A stretch of 64,000 bases of DNA from Astropecten irregularis (GCA_963971285.1 OZ020258.1:8204614-8268613); one strand, 5' to 3'. Numbered from the stretch's first letter, positions 49,683-63,857 are shown. The notes: generated by a model from the letters alone, not told the origin. Numbers and translations: made by a program.

Positions 49683-52600
49683 TTGAAATTTCTCCCTCAA
49701 TACAGAGGCAATCGAGCTGAAACTTGCACGAAATGTAGCCCCAGATGTACTCTAAATGAGAGTATGAGCTGTGCCAAATTCCAAAGTCATGTTCATGGCC
49801 GAAAATCCAAGTATAGCACCACACGCTATGCGACAAAACGGCAGAGCAGTCGGCAGAAAAACTGCACTTAGACTATGAGACACTTTTTTCTGCTAGAGTT
49901 TTAAATTTCTCCCTCAATACTTAGGCAACCGAGCTGAAACTTGCACGAAATGTAGCCCCAGATGTTCTCTACAGGAAAGTATGAGCTGTGCCAAATTCCA
50001 AAGTATTGTCATGGCCGAAAATCCAAGTATAGCACCACACGCTATGCGACAAAACGGCAGAGCACGCGGCAAAAAAAAACCTGCACTTAGACTATGAGAC
50101 ACTTTTTTCTGTTAGAGTTTGAAATTTCTCCCTCAATACAGAGGCAATCGAGCTGAAACTTGCACGAAATGTAGCCCCAGATGTACTCTAAATGAGAGTA
50201 TGAGCTGTGCCAAATTCCAAAGTCATGTTCATGGCCGAAAATCCAAGTATAGCACCACACGCTATGCAACAAAACGGCAGAGCACGCGGCAAAAAAAAAC
50301 CCTGCACTTAGACTATGAGACACTTTTTTCTGCTAGAGTTTAAAATTTCTCCCTCAATACTTAGGCAATCGAGCTGAAACTTGCACGAAATGTAACCCTA
50401 CATGTTCTCTTCAGGAAAGTATGAGCTGTGTTAAATTCCAAAGTCATGTTCATGGCCGAAAATCCGAGTATAGCACCACACGCTATGCGACAAACGCCAG
50501 AGCAGTCGGCAGAAAAACTGCACTTAGACTATGAGACACTTTTTTCTGCTAGAGTTTGACATTTGTCCCTCAATACTTAAGCAATCGAGCTGAAACTTGC
50601 ACGAAATGTAGCCCTACATGTTCTCTACAGGAAAGTAAGAGCTGTGCCAAATTCCAAAGTCATGTTCATGGCCGAAAATCCAAGTATAGCACCACACGCT
50701 ATGCGACAAAACGGCAGAGCACGCGGCAAAAAAAAACCTGCACTTAGACTATGAGACACTTTTTTCTGTTAGAGTTTGAAATTTCTCCCTCAATACAGAG
50801 GCAATCGAGCTGAAACTTGCACGAAATGTAGCCACAGATGTTCTCTACAGGAAAGTATGAGCTGTGTTAAATTCCAAAGTCATGTTCATGGCCGAAAATC
50901 CGAGTATAGCACCACACGCTATGCGACAAACGCCAGAGCAGTCGGCAGAAAAACTGCACTTAGACTATGAGACACTTTTTTCTGCTAGAGTTTGACATTT
51001 GTCCCTCAATACTTAAGCAATCGAGCTGAAACTTGCAGGAAATGTAGCCCTACATGTTCTCTACAGGAAAGTATGAGCTGTGTTAAATTCCAAAGTCATG
51101 TTCATGGCCGAAAATCCGAGTATAGCACCACACGCTATGCGACAAACGCCAGAGCAGTCGGCAGAAAAACTGCACTTAGACTATGAGACACTTTTTTCTG
51201 CTAGAGTTTGACATTTGTCCCTCAATACTTAAGCAATCGAGCTGAAACTTGCAGGAAATGTAGCCCTACATGTTCTCTACAGGAAAGTATGAGCTGTGCC
51301 AAATTCCAAAGTCATGTTCATGGCCAAAAATCCAAGTATAGCACCACACGCTATGCGACAAAACGGCCGAGCACGCGGCAAAAAAAAACCTGCACTTAGA
51401 CTATGAGACACTTTTTTCTGTTAGAGTTTGAAATTTCTCCCTCAATACAGAGGCAATCGAGCTGAAACTTGCACGAAATGTAGCCCCAGATGTACTCTAA
51501 ATGAGATTATGAGCTGTGCCAAATTCCAAAGTCATGTTCATGGCCGAAAATCCAAGTATAGCACCACACGCTATGCGACAAAACGGCAGAGCAGTCGGCA
51601 GAAAAACTGCACTTAGACTATGAGACACTTTTTTCTGCTAGAGTTTGACATTTGTCCCTCAATACTTAAGCAATCGAGCTGAAACTTGCAGGAAATGTAG
51701 CCCTACATGTTCTCTACAGGAAAGTATGAGCTGTGTTAAATTCCAAAGTCATGTTCATGGCCGAAAATCCGAGTATAGCACCACACGCTATGCGACAAAC
51801 GCCAGAGCAGTCGGCAGAAAAACTGCACTTAGACTATGAGACACTTTTTTCTGCTAGAGTTTGACATTTGTCCCTCAATACTTAAGCAATCGAGCTGAAA
51901 CTTGCAGGAAATGTAGCCCTACATGTTCTCTACAGGAAAGTATGAGCTGTGCCAAATTCCAAAGTCATGTTCATGGCCGAAAATCCAAGTATAGCACCAC
52001 ACGCTATGCGACAAAACGGCAGAGCACGCGGCAAAAAAAAACCTGCACTTAGACTATGAGACACTTTTTTCTGTTAGAGTTTGAAATTTCTCCCTCAATA
52101 CAGAGGCAATCGAGCTGAAACTTGCACGAAATGTAGCCCCAGATGTACTCTAAATGAGAGTATGAGCTGTGCCAAATTCCAAAGTCATGTTCATGGCCGA
52201 AAATCCAAGTATAGCACCACACGCTATGCGACAAAACGGCAGAGCAGTCGGCAGAAAAACTGCACTTAGACTATGATACACTTTTTTCTTCTAGAGTTTT
52301 AAATTTCTCCCTCAATACTTAGGCAACCGAGCTGAAACTTGCACGAAATGTAGCCCCAGATGTTCTCTACAGGAAAGTATGAGCTGTGCCAAATTCCAAA
52401 GTATTGTCATGGCCGAAAATCCAAGTATAGCACCACACGCTATGCGACAAAACGGCAGAGCACGCGGCAAAAAAAAACCTGCACTTAGACTATGAGACAC
52501 TTTTTTCTGTTAGAGTTTGAAATTTCTCCCTCAATACAGAGGCAATCGAGCTGAAACTTGCACGAAATGTAGCCCCAGATGTACTCTAAATGAGAGTATG

Positions 52601-55600
52601 AGCTGTGCCAAATTCCAAAGTCATGTTCATGGCCGAAAATCCAAGTATAGCACCACACGCTATGCGACAAAACGGCAGAGCAGTCGGCAGAAAAACTGCA
52701 CTTAGACCATGAGACACTTTTTTCTGCTAGAGTTTGACATTTGTCCCTCAATACTTAAGCAATCGAGCTGAAACTTGCAGGAAATGTAGCCCTACATGTT
52801 CTCTACAGGAAAGTATGAGCTGTGCCAAATTCCAAAGTCATGTCCATGGCCGAAAATCCAAGTATAGCACCACACGCTATGCGACAAAACGGCAGAGCAC
52901 GCGGCAAAAAAAAACCTGCACTTAGACTATGAGACACTTTTTTCTGTTAGAGTTTGAAATTTCTCCCTCAATACAGAGGCAATCGAGCTGAAACTTGCAC
53001 GAAATGTAGCCCCAGATGTACTCTAAATGAGAGTATGAGCTGTGCCAAATTCCAAAGTCATGTTCATGGCCGAAAATCCAAGTATAGCACCACACGCTAT
53101 GCAACAAAACGGCAGAGCACGCGGCAAAAAAAACCCTGCACTTAGACTATGAGATACTTTTTTTTTGCTAGAGTTTGACATTTGTCCCTCAATACTTAAG
53201 CAATCGAGCTGAAACTTGCACGAAATGTAGCCCTACATGTTCTCTACAGGAAAGTATGAGCTGTGCCAAATTCCAAAGTCATGTTCATGGCCGAAAATCC
53301 AAGTATAGCACCACACGCTATGCGACAAAACGGCAGAGCACGCGGCAAAAAAAAACCTGCACTTAGACTATGAGACACTTTTTTCTGTTAGAGTTTGAAA
53401 TTTCTCCCTCAATACAGAGGCAATCGAGCTGAAACTTGCACGAAATGTAGCCCCAGATGTACTCTAAATGAGAGTATGAGCTGTGCCAAATTCCAAAGTC
53501 ATGTTCATGGCCGAAAATCCAAGTATAGCACCACACGCTATGCGACAAAACGGCAGAGCACGCGGCAAAAAAAAACCTGCACTTAGACTATGAGACACTT
53601 TTTTCTGTTAGAGTTTGAAATTTCTCCCTCAATACAGAGGCAATCGAGCTGAAACTTGCACGAAATGTAGCCCCAGATGTTCTCTTCAGGAAAGTATGAG
53701 CTGTGTTAAATTCCAAAGTCATGTTCATGGCCGAAAATCCGAGTATAGCACCACACGCTATGCGACAAACGCCAGAGCAGTCGGCAGAAAAACTGCACTT
53801 AGACTATGAGACACTTTTTTCTGCTAGAGTTTGACATTTGTCCCTCAATACAGAGGCAATCGAGCTGAAACTTGCACGAAATGTAGCCCCAGATGTACTC
53901 TAAATGAGATTATGAGCTGTGCCAAATTCCAAAGTCATGTTCATGGCCGAAAATCCAAGTATAGCACCACACGCTATGCGACAAAACGGCAGAGCAGTCG
54001 GCAGAAAAACTGCACTTAGACTATGAGACACTTTTTTCTGCTAGAGTTTGACATTTGTCCCTCAATACTTAAGCAATCGAGCTGAAACTTGCAGGAAATG
54101 TAGCCCTACATGTTCTCTACAGGAAAGTATGAGCTGTGTTAAATTCCAAAGTCATGTTCATGGCCGAAAATCCGAGTATAGCACCACACGCTATGCGACA
54201 AACGCCAGAGCAGTCGGCAGAAAAACTGCACTTAGACTATGAGACACTTTTTTCTGCTAGAGTTTGACATTTGTCCCTCAATACTTAAGCAATCGAGCTG
54301 AAACTTGCAGGAAATGTAGCCCTACATGTTCTCTACAGGAAAGTATGAGCTGTGCCAAATTCCAAAGTCATGTTCATGGCCGAAATTCCAAGTATTGCAC
54401 CACACGCTATGCGACAAAACGGCAGAGCACGCGGCAAAAAAAAACCTGCACTTAGACTATGAGACACTTTTTTCTGTTAGAGTTTGAAATTTCTCCCTCA
54501 ATACAGAGGCAATCGAGCTGAAACTTGCACGAAATGTAGCCCCAGATGTACTCTAAATGAGAGTATGAGCTGTGCCAAATTCCAAAGTCATGTTCATGGC
54601 CGAAAATCCAAGTATAGCACCACACGCTATGCGAAAAAACGGCAGAGCAGTCGGCAGAAAAACTGCACTTAGACTATGAGACACTTTTTTCTGCTAGAGT
54701 TTTAAATTTCTCCCTCAATACTTAGGCAACCGAGCTGAAACTTGCACGAAATGTAGCCCCAGATGTTCTCTACAGGAAAGTATGAGCTGTGCCAAATTCC
54801 AAAGTATTGTCATGGCCGAAAATCCAAGTATAGCACCACACGCTATGCGACAAAACGGCAGAGCACGCGGCAAAAAAAAACCTGCACTTAGACTATGAGA
54901 CACTTTTTTCTGTTAGAGTTTGAAATTTCTCCCTCAATACAGAGGCAATCGAGCTGAAACTTGCACGAAATGTAGCCCCAGATGTACTCTAAATGAGAGT
55001 ATGAGCTGTGCCAAATTCCAAAGTCATGTTCATGGCCGAAAATCCAAGTATAGCACCACACGCTATGCGACAAAACGGCAGAGCAGTCGGCAGAAAAACT
55101 GCACTTAGACTATGAGACACTTTTTTCTGCTAGAGTTTGAAATTTCTCCCTCAATACTTAGGCAATCGAGCTGAAACTTGCACGAAATGTAGCCCCAGAT
55201 GTTCTCTACAGGAAAATATGAGCTGTGCCAAATTCCAAAGTCATGTTCATGGCCGAAAATCCAAGTATAGCACCACACGCTATGCGACAAAACGGCAGAG
55301 CAGTCGGCAGAAAAACTGCACTTAGACTATGAGACACTTTTTTCTGCTAGAGTTTTAAATTTCTCCCTCAATACTTAGGCAACCGAGCTGAAACTTGCAC
55401 GAAATGTAGCCCCAGATGTTCTCTACAGGAAAGTATGAGCTGTGCCAAATTCCAAAGTATTGTCATGGCCGAAAATCCAAGTATAGCACCACACGCTATG
55501 CGACAAAACGGCAGAGCACGCGGCAAAAAAAAACCTGCACTTAGACTATGAGACACTTTTTTCTGTTAGAGTTTGAAATTTCTCCCTCAATACAGAGGCA

Positions 55601-58600
55601 ATCGAGCTGAAACTTGCACGAAATGTAGCCCCAGATGTACTCTAAATGAGAGTATGAGCTGTGCCAAATTCCAAAGTCATGTTCATGGCCGAAAATCCAA
55701 GTATAGCACCACACGCTATGCAACAAAACGGCAGAGCACGCGGCAAAAAAAAACCCTGCACTTAGACTATGAGACACTTTTTTCTGCTAGAGTTTAAAAT
55801 TTCTCCCTCAATACTTAGGCAATCGAGCTGAAACTTGCACGAAATGTAACCCTACATGTTCTCTTCAGGAAAGTATGAGCTGTGTTAAATTCCAAAGTCA
55901 TGTTCATGGCCGAAAATCCGAGTATAGCACCACACGCTATGCGACAAACGCCAGAGCAGTCGGCAGAAAAACTGCACTTAGACTATGAGACACTTTTTTC
56001 TGCTAGAGTTTGACATTTGTCCCTCAATACTTAAGCAATCGAGCTGAAACTTGCACGAAATGTAGCCCTACATGTTCTCTACAGGAAAGTAAGAGCTGTG
56101 CCAAATTCCAAAGTCATGTTCATGGCCGAAAATCCAAGTATAGCACCACACGCTATGCGACAAAACGGCAGAGCACGCGGCAAAAAAAAACCTGCACTTA
56201 GACTATGAGACACTTTTTTCTGTTAGAGTTTGAAATTTCTCCCTCAATACAGAGGCAATCGAGCTGAAACTTGCACGAAATGTAGCCACAGATGTTCTCT
56301 ACAGGAAAGTATGAGCTGTGTTAAATTCCAAAGTCATGTTCATGGCCGAAAATCCGAGTATAGCACCACACGCTATGCGACAAACGCCAGAGCAGTCGGC
56401 AGAAAAACTGCACTTAGACTATGAGACACTTTTTTCTGCTAGAGTTTGACATTTGTCCCTCAATACTTAAGCAATCGAGCTGAAACTTGCAGGAAATGTA
56501 GCCCTACATGTTCTCTACAGGAAAGTATGAGCTGTGTTAAATTCCAAAGTCATGTTCATGGCCGAAAATCCGAGTATAGCACCACACGCTATGCGACAAA
56601 CGCCAGAGCAGTCGGCAGAAAAACTGCACTTAGACTATGAGACACTTTTTTCTGCTAGAGTTTGACATTTGTCCCTCAATACTTAAGCAATCGAGCTGAA
56701 ACTTGCAGGAAATGTAGCCCTACATGTTCTCTACAGGAAAGTATGAGCTGTGCCAAATTCCAAAGTCATGTTCATGGCCAAAAATCCAAGTATAGCACCA
56801 CACGCTATGCGACAAAACGGCCGAGCACGCGGCAAAAAAAAACCTGCACTTAGACTATGAGACACTTTTTTCTGTTAGAGTTTGAAATTTCTCCCTCAAT
56901 ACAGAGGCAATCGAGCTGAAACTTGCACGAAATGTAGCCCCAGATGTACTCTAAATGAGATTATGAGCTGTGCCAAATTCCAAAGTCATGTTCATGGCCG
57001 AAAATCCAAGTATAGCACCACACGCTATGCGACAAAACGGCAGAGCAGTCGGCAGAAAAACTGCACTTAGACTATGAGACACTTTTTTCTGCTAGAGTTT
57101 GACATTTGTCCCTCAATACTTAAGCAATCGAGCTGAAACTTGCAGGAAATGTAGCCCTACATGTTCTCTACAGGAAAGTATGAGCTGTGTTAAATTCCAA
57201 AGTCATGTTCATGGCCGAAAATCCGAGTATAGCACCACACGCTATGCGACAAACGCCAGAGCAGTCGGCAGAAAAACTGCACTTAGACTATGAGACACTT
57301 TTTTCTGCTAGAGTTTGACATTTGTCCCTCAATACTTAAGCAATCGAGCTGAAACTTGCAGGAAATGTAGCCCTACATGTTCTCTACAGGAAAGTATGAG
57401 CTGTGCCAAATTCCAAAGTCATGTTCATGGCCGAAAATCCAAGTATAGCACCACACGCTATGCGACAAAACGGCAGAGCACGCGGCAAAAAAAAACCTGC
57501 ACTTAGACTATGAGACACTTTTTTCTGTTAGAGTTTGAAATTTCTCCCTCAATACAGAGGCAATCGAGCTGAAACTTGCACGAAATGTAGCCCCAGATGT
57601 ACTCTAAATGAGAGTATGAGCTGTGCCAAATTCCAAAGTCATGTTCATGGCCGAAAATCCAAGTATAGCACCACACGCTATGCGACAAAACGGCAGAGCA
57701 GTCGGCAGAAAAACTGCACTTAGACTATGATACACTTTTTTCTTCTAGAGTTTTAAATTTCTCCCTCAATACTTAGGCAACCGAGCTGAAACTTGCACGA
57801 AATGTAGCCCCAGATGTTCTCTACAGGAAAGTATGAGCTGTGCCAAATTCCAAAGTATTGTCATGGCCGAAAATCCAAGTATAGCACCACACGCTATGCG
57901 ACAAAACGGCAGAGCACGCGGCAAAAAAAAACCTGCACTTAGACTATGAGACACTTTTTTCTGTTAGAGTTTGAAATTTCTCCCTCAATACAGAGGCAAT
58001 CGAGCTGAAACTTGCACGAAATGTAGCCCCAGATGTACTCTAAATGAGAGTATGAGCTGTGCCAAATTCCAAAGTCATGTTCATGGCCGAAAATCCAAGT
58101 ATAGCACCACACGCTATGCGACAAAACGGCAGAGCAGTCGGCAGAAAAACTGCACTTAGACCATGAGACACTTTTTTCTGCTAGAGTTTGACATTTGTCC
58201 CTCAATACTTAAGCAATCGAGCTGAAACTTGCAGGAAATGTAGCCCTACATGTTCTCTACAGGAAAGTATGAGCTGTGCCAAATTCCAAAGTCATGTCCA
58301 TGGCCGAAAATCCAAGTATAGCACCACACGCTATGCGACAAAACGGCAGAGCACGCGGCAAAAAAAAACCTGCACTTAGACTATGAGACACTTTTTTCTG
58401 TTAGAGTTTGAAATTTCTCCCTCAATACAGAGGCAATCGAGCTGAAACTTGCACGAAATGTAGCCCCAGATGTACTCTAAATGAGAGTATGAGCTGTGCC
58501 AAATTCCAAAGTCATGTTCATGGCCGAAAATCCGAGTATAGCACCACACGCTATGCGACAAACGCCAGAGCAGTCGGCAGAAAAACTGCACTTAGACTAT

Positions 58601-61600
58601 GAGACACTTTTTTCTGCTAGAGTTTGACATTTGTCCCTCAATACTTAAGCAATCGAGCTGAAACTTGCAGGAAATGTAGCCCTACATGTTCTCTACAGGA
58701 AAGTATGAGCTGTGTTAAATTCCAAAGTCATGTTCATGGCCGAAAATCCGAGTATAGCACCACACGCTATGCGACAAACGCCAGAGCAGTCGGCAGAAAA
58801 ACTGCACTTAGACTATGAGACACTTTTTTCTGCTAGAGTTTGACATTTGTCCCTCAATACTTAAGCAATCGAGCTGAAACTTGCAGGAAATGTAGCCCTA
58901 CATGTTCTCTACAGGAAAGTATGAGCTGTGCCAAATTCCAAAGTCATGTTCATGGCCAAAAATCCAAGTATAGCACCACACGCTATGCGACAAAACGGCC
59001 GAGCACGCGGCAAAAAAAAACCTGCACTTAGACTATGAGACACTTTTTTCTGTTAGAGTTTGAAATTTCTCCCTCAATACAGAGGCAATCGAGCTGAAAC
59101 TTGCACGAAATGTAGCCCCAGATGTACTCTAAATGAGATTATGAGCTGTGCCAAATTCCAAAGTCATGTTCATGGCCGAAAATCCAAGTATAGCACCACA
59201 CGCTATGCGACAAAACGGCAGAGCAGTCGGCAGAAAAACTGCACTTAGACTATGAGACACTTTTTTCTGCTAGAGTTTGACATTTGTCCCTCAATACTTA
59301 AGCAATCGAGCTGAAACTTGCAGGAAATGTAGCCCTACATGTTCTCTACAGGAAAGTATGAGCTGTGTTAAATTCCAAAGTCATGTTCATGGCCGAAAAT
59401 CCGAGTATAGCACCACACGCTATGCGACAAACGCCAGAGCAGTCGGCAGAAAAACTGCACTTAGACTATGAGACACTTTTTTCTGCTAGAGTTTGACATT
59501 TGTCCCTCAATACTTAAGCAATCGAGCTGAAACTTGCAGGAAATGTAGCCCTACATGTTCTCTACAGGAAAGTATGAGCTGTGCCAAATTCCAAAGTCAT
59601 GTTCATGGCCGAAAATCCAAGTATAGCACCACACGCTATGCGACAAAACGGCAGAGCACGCGGCAAAAAAAAACCTGCACTTAGACTATGAGACACTTTT
59701 TTCTGTTAGAGTTTGAAATTTCTCCCTCAATACAGAGGCAATCGAGCTGAAACTTGCACGAAATGTAGCCCCAGATGTACTCTAAATGAGAGTATGAGCT
59801 GTGCCAAATTCCAAAGTCATGTTCATGGCCGAAAATCCAAGTATAGCACCACACGCTATGCGACAAAACGGCAGAGCAGTCGGCAGAAAAACTGCACTTA
59901 GACTATGATACACTTTTTTCTTCTAGAGTTTTAAATTTCTCCCTCAATACTTAGGCAACCGAGCTGAAACTTGCACGAAATGTAGCCCCAGATGTTCTCT
60001 ACAGGAAAGTATGAGCTGTGCCAAATTCCAAAGTATTGTCATGGCCGAAAATCCAAGTATAGCACCACACGCTATGCGACAAAACGGCAGAGCACGCGGC
60101 AAAAAAAAACCTGCACTTAGACTATGAGACACTTTTTTCTGTTAGAGTTTGAAATTTCTCCCTCAATACAGAGGCAATCGAGCTGAAACTTGCACGAAAT
60201 GTAGCCCCAGATGTACTCTAAATGAGAGTATGAGCTGTGCCAAATTCCAAAGTCATGTTCATGGCCGAAAATCCAAGTATAGCACCACACGCTATGCGAC
60301 AAAACGGCAGAGCAGTCGGCAGAAAAACTGCACTTAGACCATGAGACACTTTTTTCTGCTAGAGTTTGACATTTGTCCCTCAATACTTAAGCAATCGAGC
60401 TGAAACTTGCAGGAAATGTAGCCCTACATGTTCTCTACAGGAAAGTATGAGCTGTGCCAAATTCCAAAGTCATGTCCATGGCCGAAAATCCAAGTATAGC
60501 ACCACACGCTATGCGACAAAACGGCAGAGCACGCGGCAAAAAAAAACCTGCACTTAGACTATGAGACACTTTTTTCTGTTAGAGTTTGAAATTTCTCCCT
60601 CAATACAGAGGCAATCGAGCTGAAACTTGCACGAAATGTAGCCCCAGATGTACTCTAAATGAGAGTATGAGCTGTGCCAAATTCCAAAGTCATGTTCATG
60701 GCCGAAAATCCAAGTATAGCACCACACGCTATGCAACAAAACGGCAGAGCACGCGGCAAAAAAAACCCTGCACTTAGACTATGAGATACTTTTTTTTTGC
60801 TAGAGTTTGACATTTGTCCCTCAATACTTAAGCAATCGAGCTGAAACTTGCACGAAATGTAGCCCTACATGTTCTCTACAGGAAAGTATGAGCTGTGCCA
60901 AATTCCAAAGTCATGTTCATGGCCGAAAATCCAAGTATAGCACCACACGCTATGCGACAAAACGGCAGAGCACGCGGCAAAAAAAAACCTGCACTTAGAC
61001 TATGAGACACTTTTTTCTGTTAGAGTTTGAAATTTCTCCCTCAATACAGAGGCAATCGAGCTGAAACTTGCACGAAATGTAGCCCCAGATGTACTCTAAA
61101 TGAGAGTATGAGCTGTGCCAAATTCCAAAGTCATGTTCATGGCCGAAAATCCAAGTATAGCACCACACGCTATGCGACAAAACGGCAGAGCACGCGGCAA
61201 AAAAAAACCTGCACTTAGACTATGAGACACTTTTTTCTGTTAGAGTTTGAAATTTCTCCCTCAATACAGAGGCAATCGAGCTGAAACTTGCACGAAATGT
61301 AGCCCCAGATGTTCTCTTCAGGAAAGTATGAGCTGTGTTAAATTCCAAAGTCATGTTCATGGCCGAAAATCCGAGTATAGCACCACACGCTATGCGACAA
61401 ACGCCAGAGCAGTCGGCAGAAAAACTGCACTTAGACTATGAGACACTTTTTTCTGCTAGAGTTTGACATTTGTCCCTCAATACAGAGGCAATCGAGCTGA
61501 AACTTGCACGAAATGTAGCCCCAGATGTACTCTAAATGAGATTATGAGCTGTGCCAAATTCCAAAGTCATGTTCATGGCCGAAAATCCAAGTATAGCACC

Positions 61601-62986
61601 ACACGCTATGCGACAAAACGGCAGAGCAGTCGGCAGAAAAACTGCACTTAGACTATGAGACACTTTTTTCTGCTAGAGTTTGACATTTGTCCCTCAATAC
61701 TTAAGCAATCGAGCTGAAACTTGCAGGAAATGTAGCCCTACATGTTCTCTACAGGAAAGTATGAGCTGTGTTAAATTCCAAAGTCATGTTCATGGCCGAA
61801 AATCCGAGTATAGCACCACACGCTATGCGACAAACGCCAGAGCAGTCGGCAGAAAAACTGCACTTAGACTATGAGACACTTTTTTCTGCTAGAGTTTGAC
61901 ATTTGTCCCTCAATACTTAAGCAATCGAGCTGAAACTTGCAGGAAATGTAGCCCTACATGTTCTCTACAGGAAAGTATGAGCTGTGCCAAATTCCAAAGT
62001 CATGTTCATGGCCGAAATTCCAAGTATTGCACCACACGCTATGCGACAAAACGGCAGAGCACGCGGCAAAAAAAAACCTGCACTTAGACTATGAGACACT
62101 TTTTTCTGTTAGAGTTTGAAATTTCTCCCTCAATACAGAGGCAATCGAGCTGAAACTTGCACGAAATGTAGCCCCAGATGTACTCTAAATGAGAGTATGA
62201 GCTGTGCCAAATTCCAAAGTCATGTTCATGGCCGAAAATCCAAGTATAGCACCACACGCTATGCGAAAAAACGGCAGAGCAGTCGGCAGAAAAACTGCAC
62301 TTAGACTATGAGACACTTTTTTCTGCTAGAGTTTTAAATTTCTCCCTCAATACTTAGGCAACCGAGCTGAAACTTGCACGAAATGTAGCCCCAGATGTTC
62401 TCTACAGGAAAGTATGAGCTGTGCCAAATTCCAAAGTATTGTCATGGCCGAAAATCCAAGTATAGCACCACACGCTATGCGACAAAACGGCAGAGCACGC
62501 GGCAAAAAAAAACCTGCACTTAGACTATGAGACACTTTTTTCTGTTAGAGTTTGAAATTTCTCCCTCAATACAGAGGCAATCGAGCTGAAACTTGCACGA
62601 AATGTAGCCCCAGATGTACTCTAAATGAGAGTATGAGCTGTGCCAAATTCCAAAGTCATGTTCATGGCCGAAAATCCAAGTATAGCACCACACGCTATGC
62701 GACAAAACGGCAGAGCAGTCGGCAGAAAAACTGCACTTAGACTATGAGACACTTTTTTCTGCTAGAGTTTGAAATTTCTCCCTCAATACTTAGGCAATCG
62801 AGCTGAAACTTGCACGAAATGTAGCCCCAGATGTTCTCTACAGGAAAATATGAGCTGTGCCAAATTCCAAAGTCATGTTCATGGCCGAAAATCCAAGTAT
62901 AGCACCACACGCTATGCGACAAAACGGCAGAGCAGTCGGCAGAAAAACTGCACTTAGACTATGAGACACTTTTTTTCTGCTAGAGT
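49683..62986 (+). repeat. Block F: 5,454-bp (25-unit) duplication with internal 2,178-bp duplication
   Basis: The segment 49900-55353 recurs from 55354 with a 5,454-bp offset. Within the second copy, 56446 to about 58,500 is repeated from 58624 (2,178 bp, ten units), after which 60586-62986 follows 52954-55353 (7,632 bp = 5,454 + 2,178). Markers occurring twice: 'gtttaaaatttc' with 'gtaaccctac' (50340, 55794), 'gaaagtaagagc' (50556, 56010), 'cgaaattccaagtattgc' (54264, 61896), 'gcgaaaaaacgg' (54484, 62116). Markers occurring three times: 'acggccgagc' (51208, 56662, 58840), 'gatacac' with 'ttcttctag' (near 52280, 57730, 59910), 'gaccatgag' and 'catgtccatggcc'. Confidence 0.9.
58408..58623 (+). 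repeat. Chimeric unit at the 2,178-bp duplication junction
   Basis: The left half ('aatacagaggc', 'ctctaaatgagag', 'gtgccaaatt') equals that of the units at 52954 and 60586. The right half ('aaatccgag', 'gacaaacgcc') equals that of 56230. The units before it match 52734 and earlier; the unit after it (58624) matches 56446, the follower of 56230. The exchange lies in the conserved middle, between unit positions of about 93 and 125. Confidence 0.85.
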
Positions 62987-63857
62987 TTGAAATTTCTCCC
63001 TCAATACTTAGGCAATCGAGCTGAAACTTGCACGAAATGTAGCCACAGATGTTCTCTACAGGAAAGTATGAGCTGTGCCAAATTCCAAAGTCATGTTCAT
63101 GGCCGAAAATCCAAGTATAGCACCACACGCTATGCGACAAAACGGCAGAGCAGTCGGCAGAAAAACTGCACTTACACTATGAGACACTTTTTTCTGCTAG
63201 AGTTTGAAATTTTTCCCTCAATACTTAGGCAATCGAGCTGAAACTTGCACGAAATGTAGCCCTACATGTTTTCTTCAGGAAAGTATGATCTGTGTTAAAT
63301 TCCAAAGTCATGTTCATGGCCGAAAATCCGAGTATAGCACCACACGCTATGCGACAAACGCCAGAGCAGTCGGCAGAAAAACTGCACTTAGACTATGAGA
63401 CACTTTTTTCTGCTAGAGTTTGACATTTTTCCCTCAATACTTAGGCAATCGAGCTGAAACTTGCACGAAATGTAGCCCTACATGTACTCTAAATGAGAGT
63501 ATGAGCTGTGCCAAATTCCAAAGTCATGTTCATGGCCGAAAATCCAAGTATAGCACCACACGCTATGCGACAAAACGGTAGAGCACGCGGCAAAAAAAAA
63601 CCTGCACTTAGAGTATGAGACACTTTTTTCTGTTAGAGTTTGAAATTTCTCCCTCAATACTTAGGCAATCGAGCTGAAACTTGCACGAAATGTAGCCCCA
63701 GATGTACTTTACAGGAAAATATGAGCTGTGCCAAATTCCAAAGTCATGTTCATGGCCGAAAATCCAAGTATAGCACCACACGCTATGCGACAAAACGGCA
63801 GAGCAGTCGGCAGAAAAACTGCACTTAGACTATGAGACACTTTTTTTTTGCTAGAGT
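62987..63857 (+). repeat. Block G: units with more private changes
   Basis: Four units (62987, 63204, 63420, 63640) carry changes that I did not notice elsewhere: 'cttacactatgag', 'gaaatttttccc', 'gttttcttcagg', 'tatgatctgtg', 'gacatttttccc', 'cctacatgtactcta', 'acggtagagc', 'cttagagtatgag' and 'gtactttacagg'. No HOR partner inside the window was found for this stretch. It may mark less homogenised DNA toward an edge of the array, or simply another HOR family continuing to the right. Confidence 0.75.
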
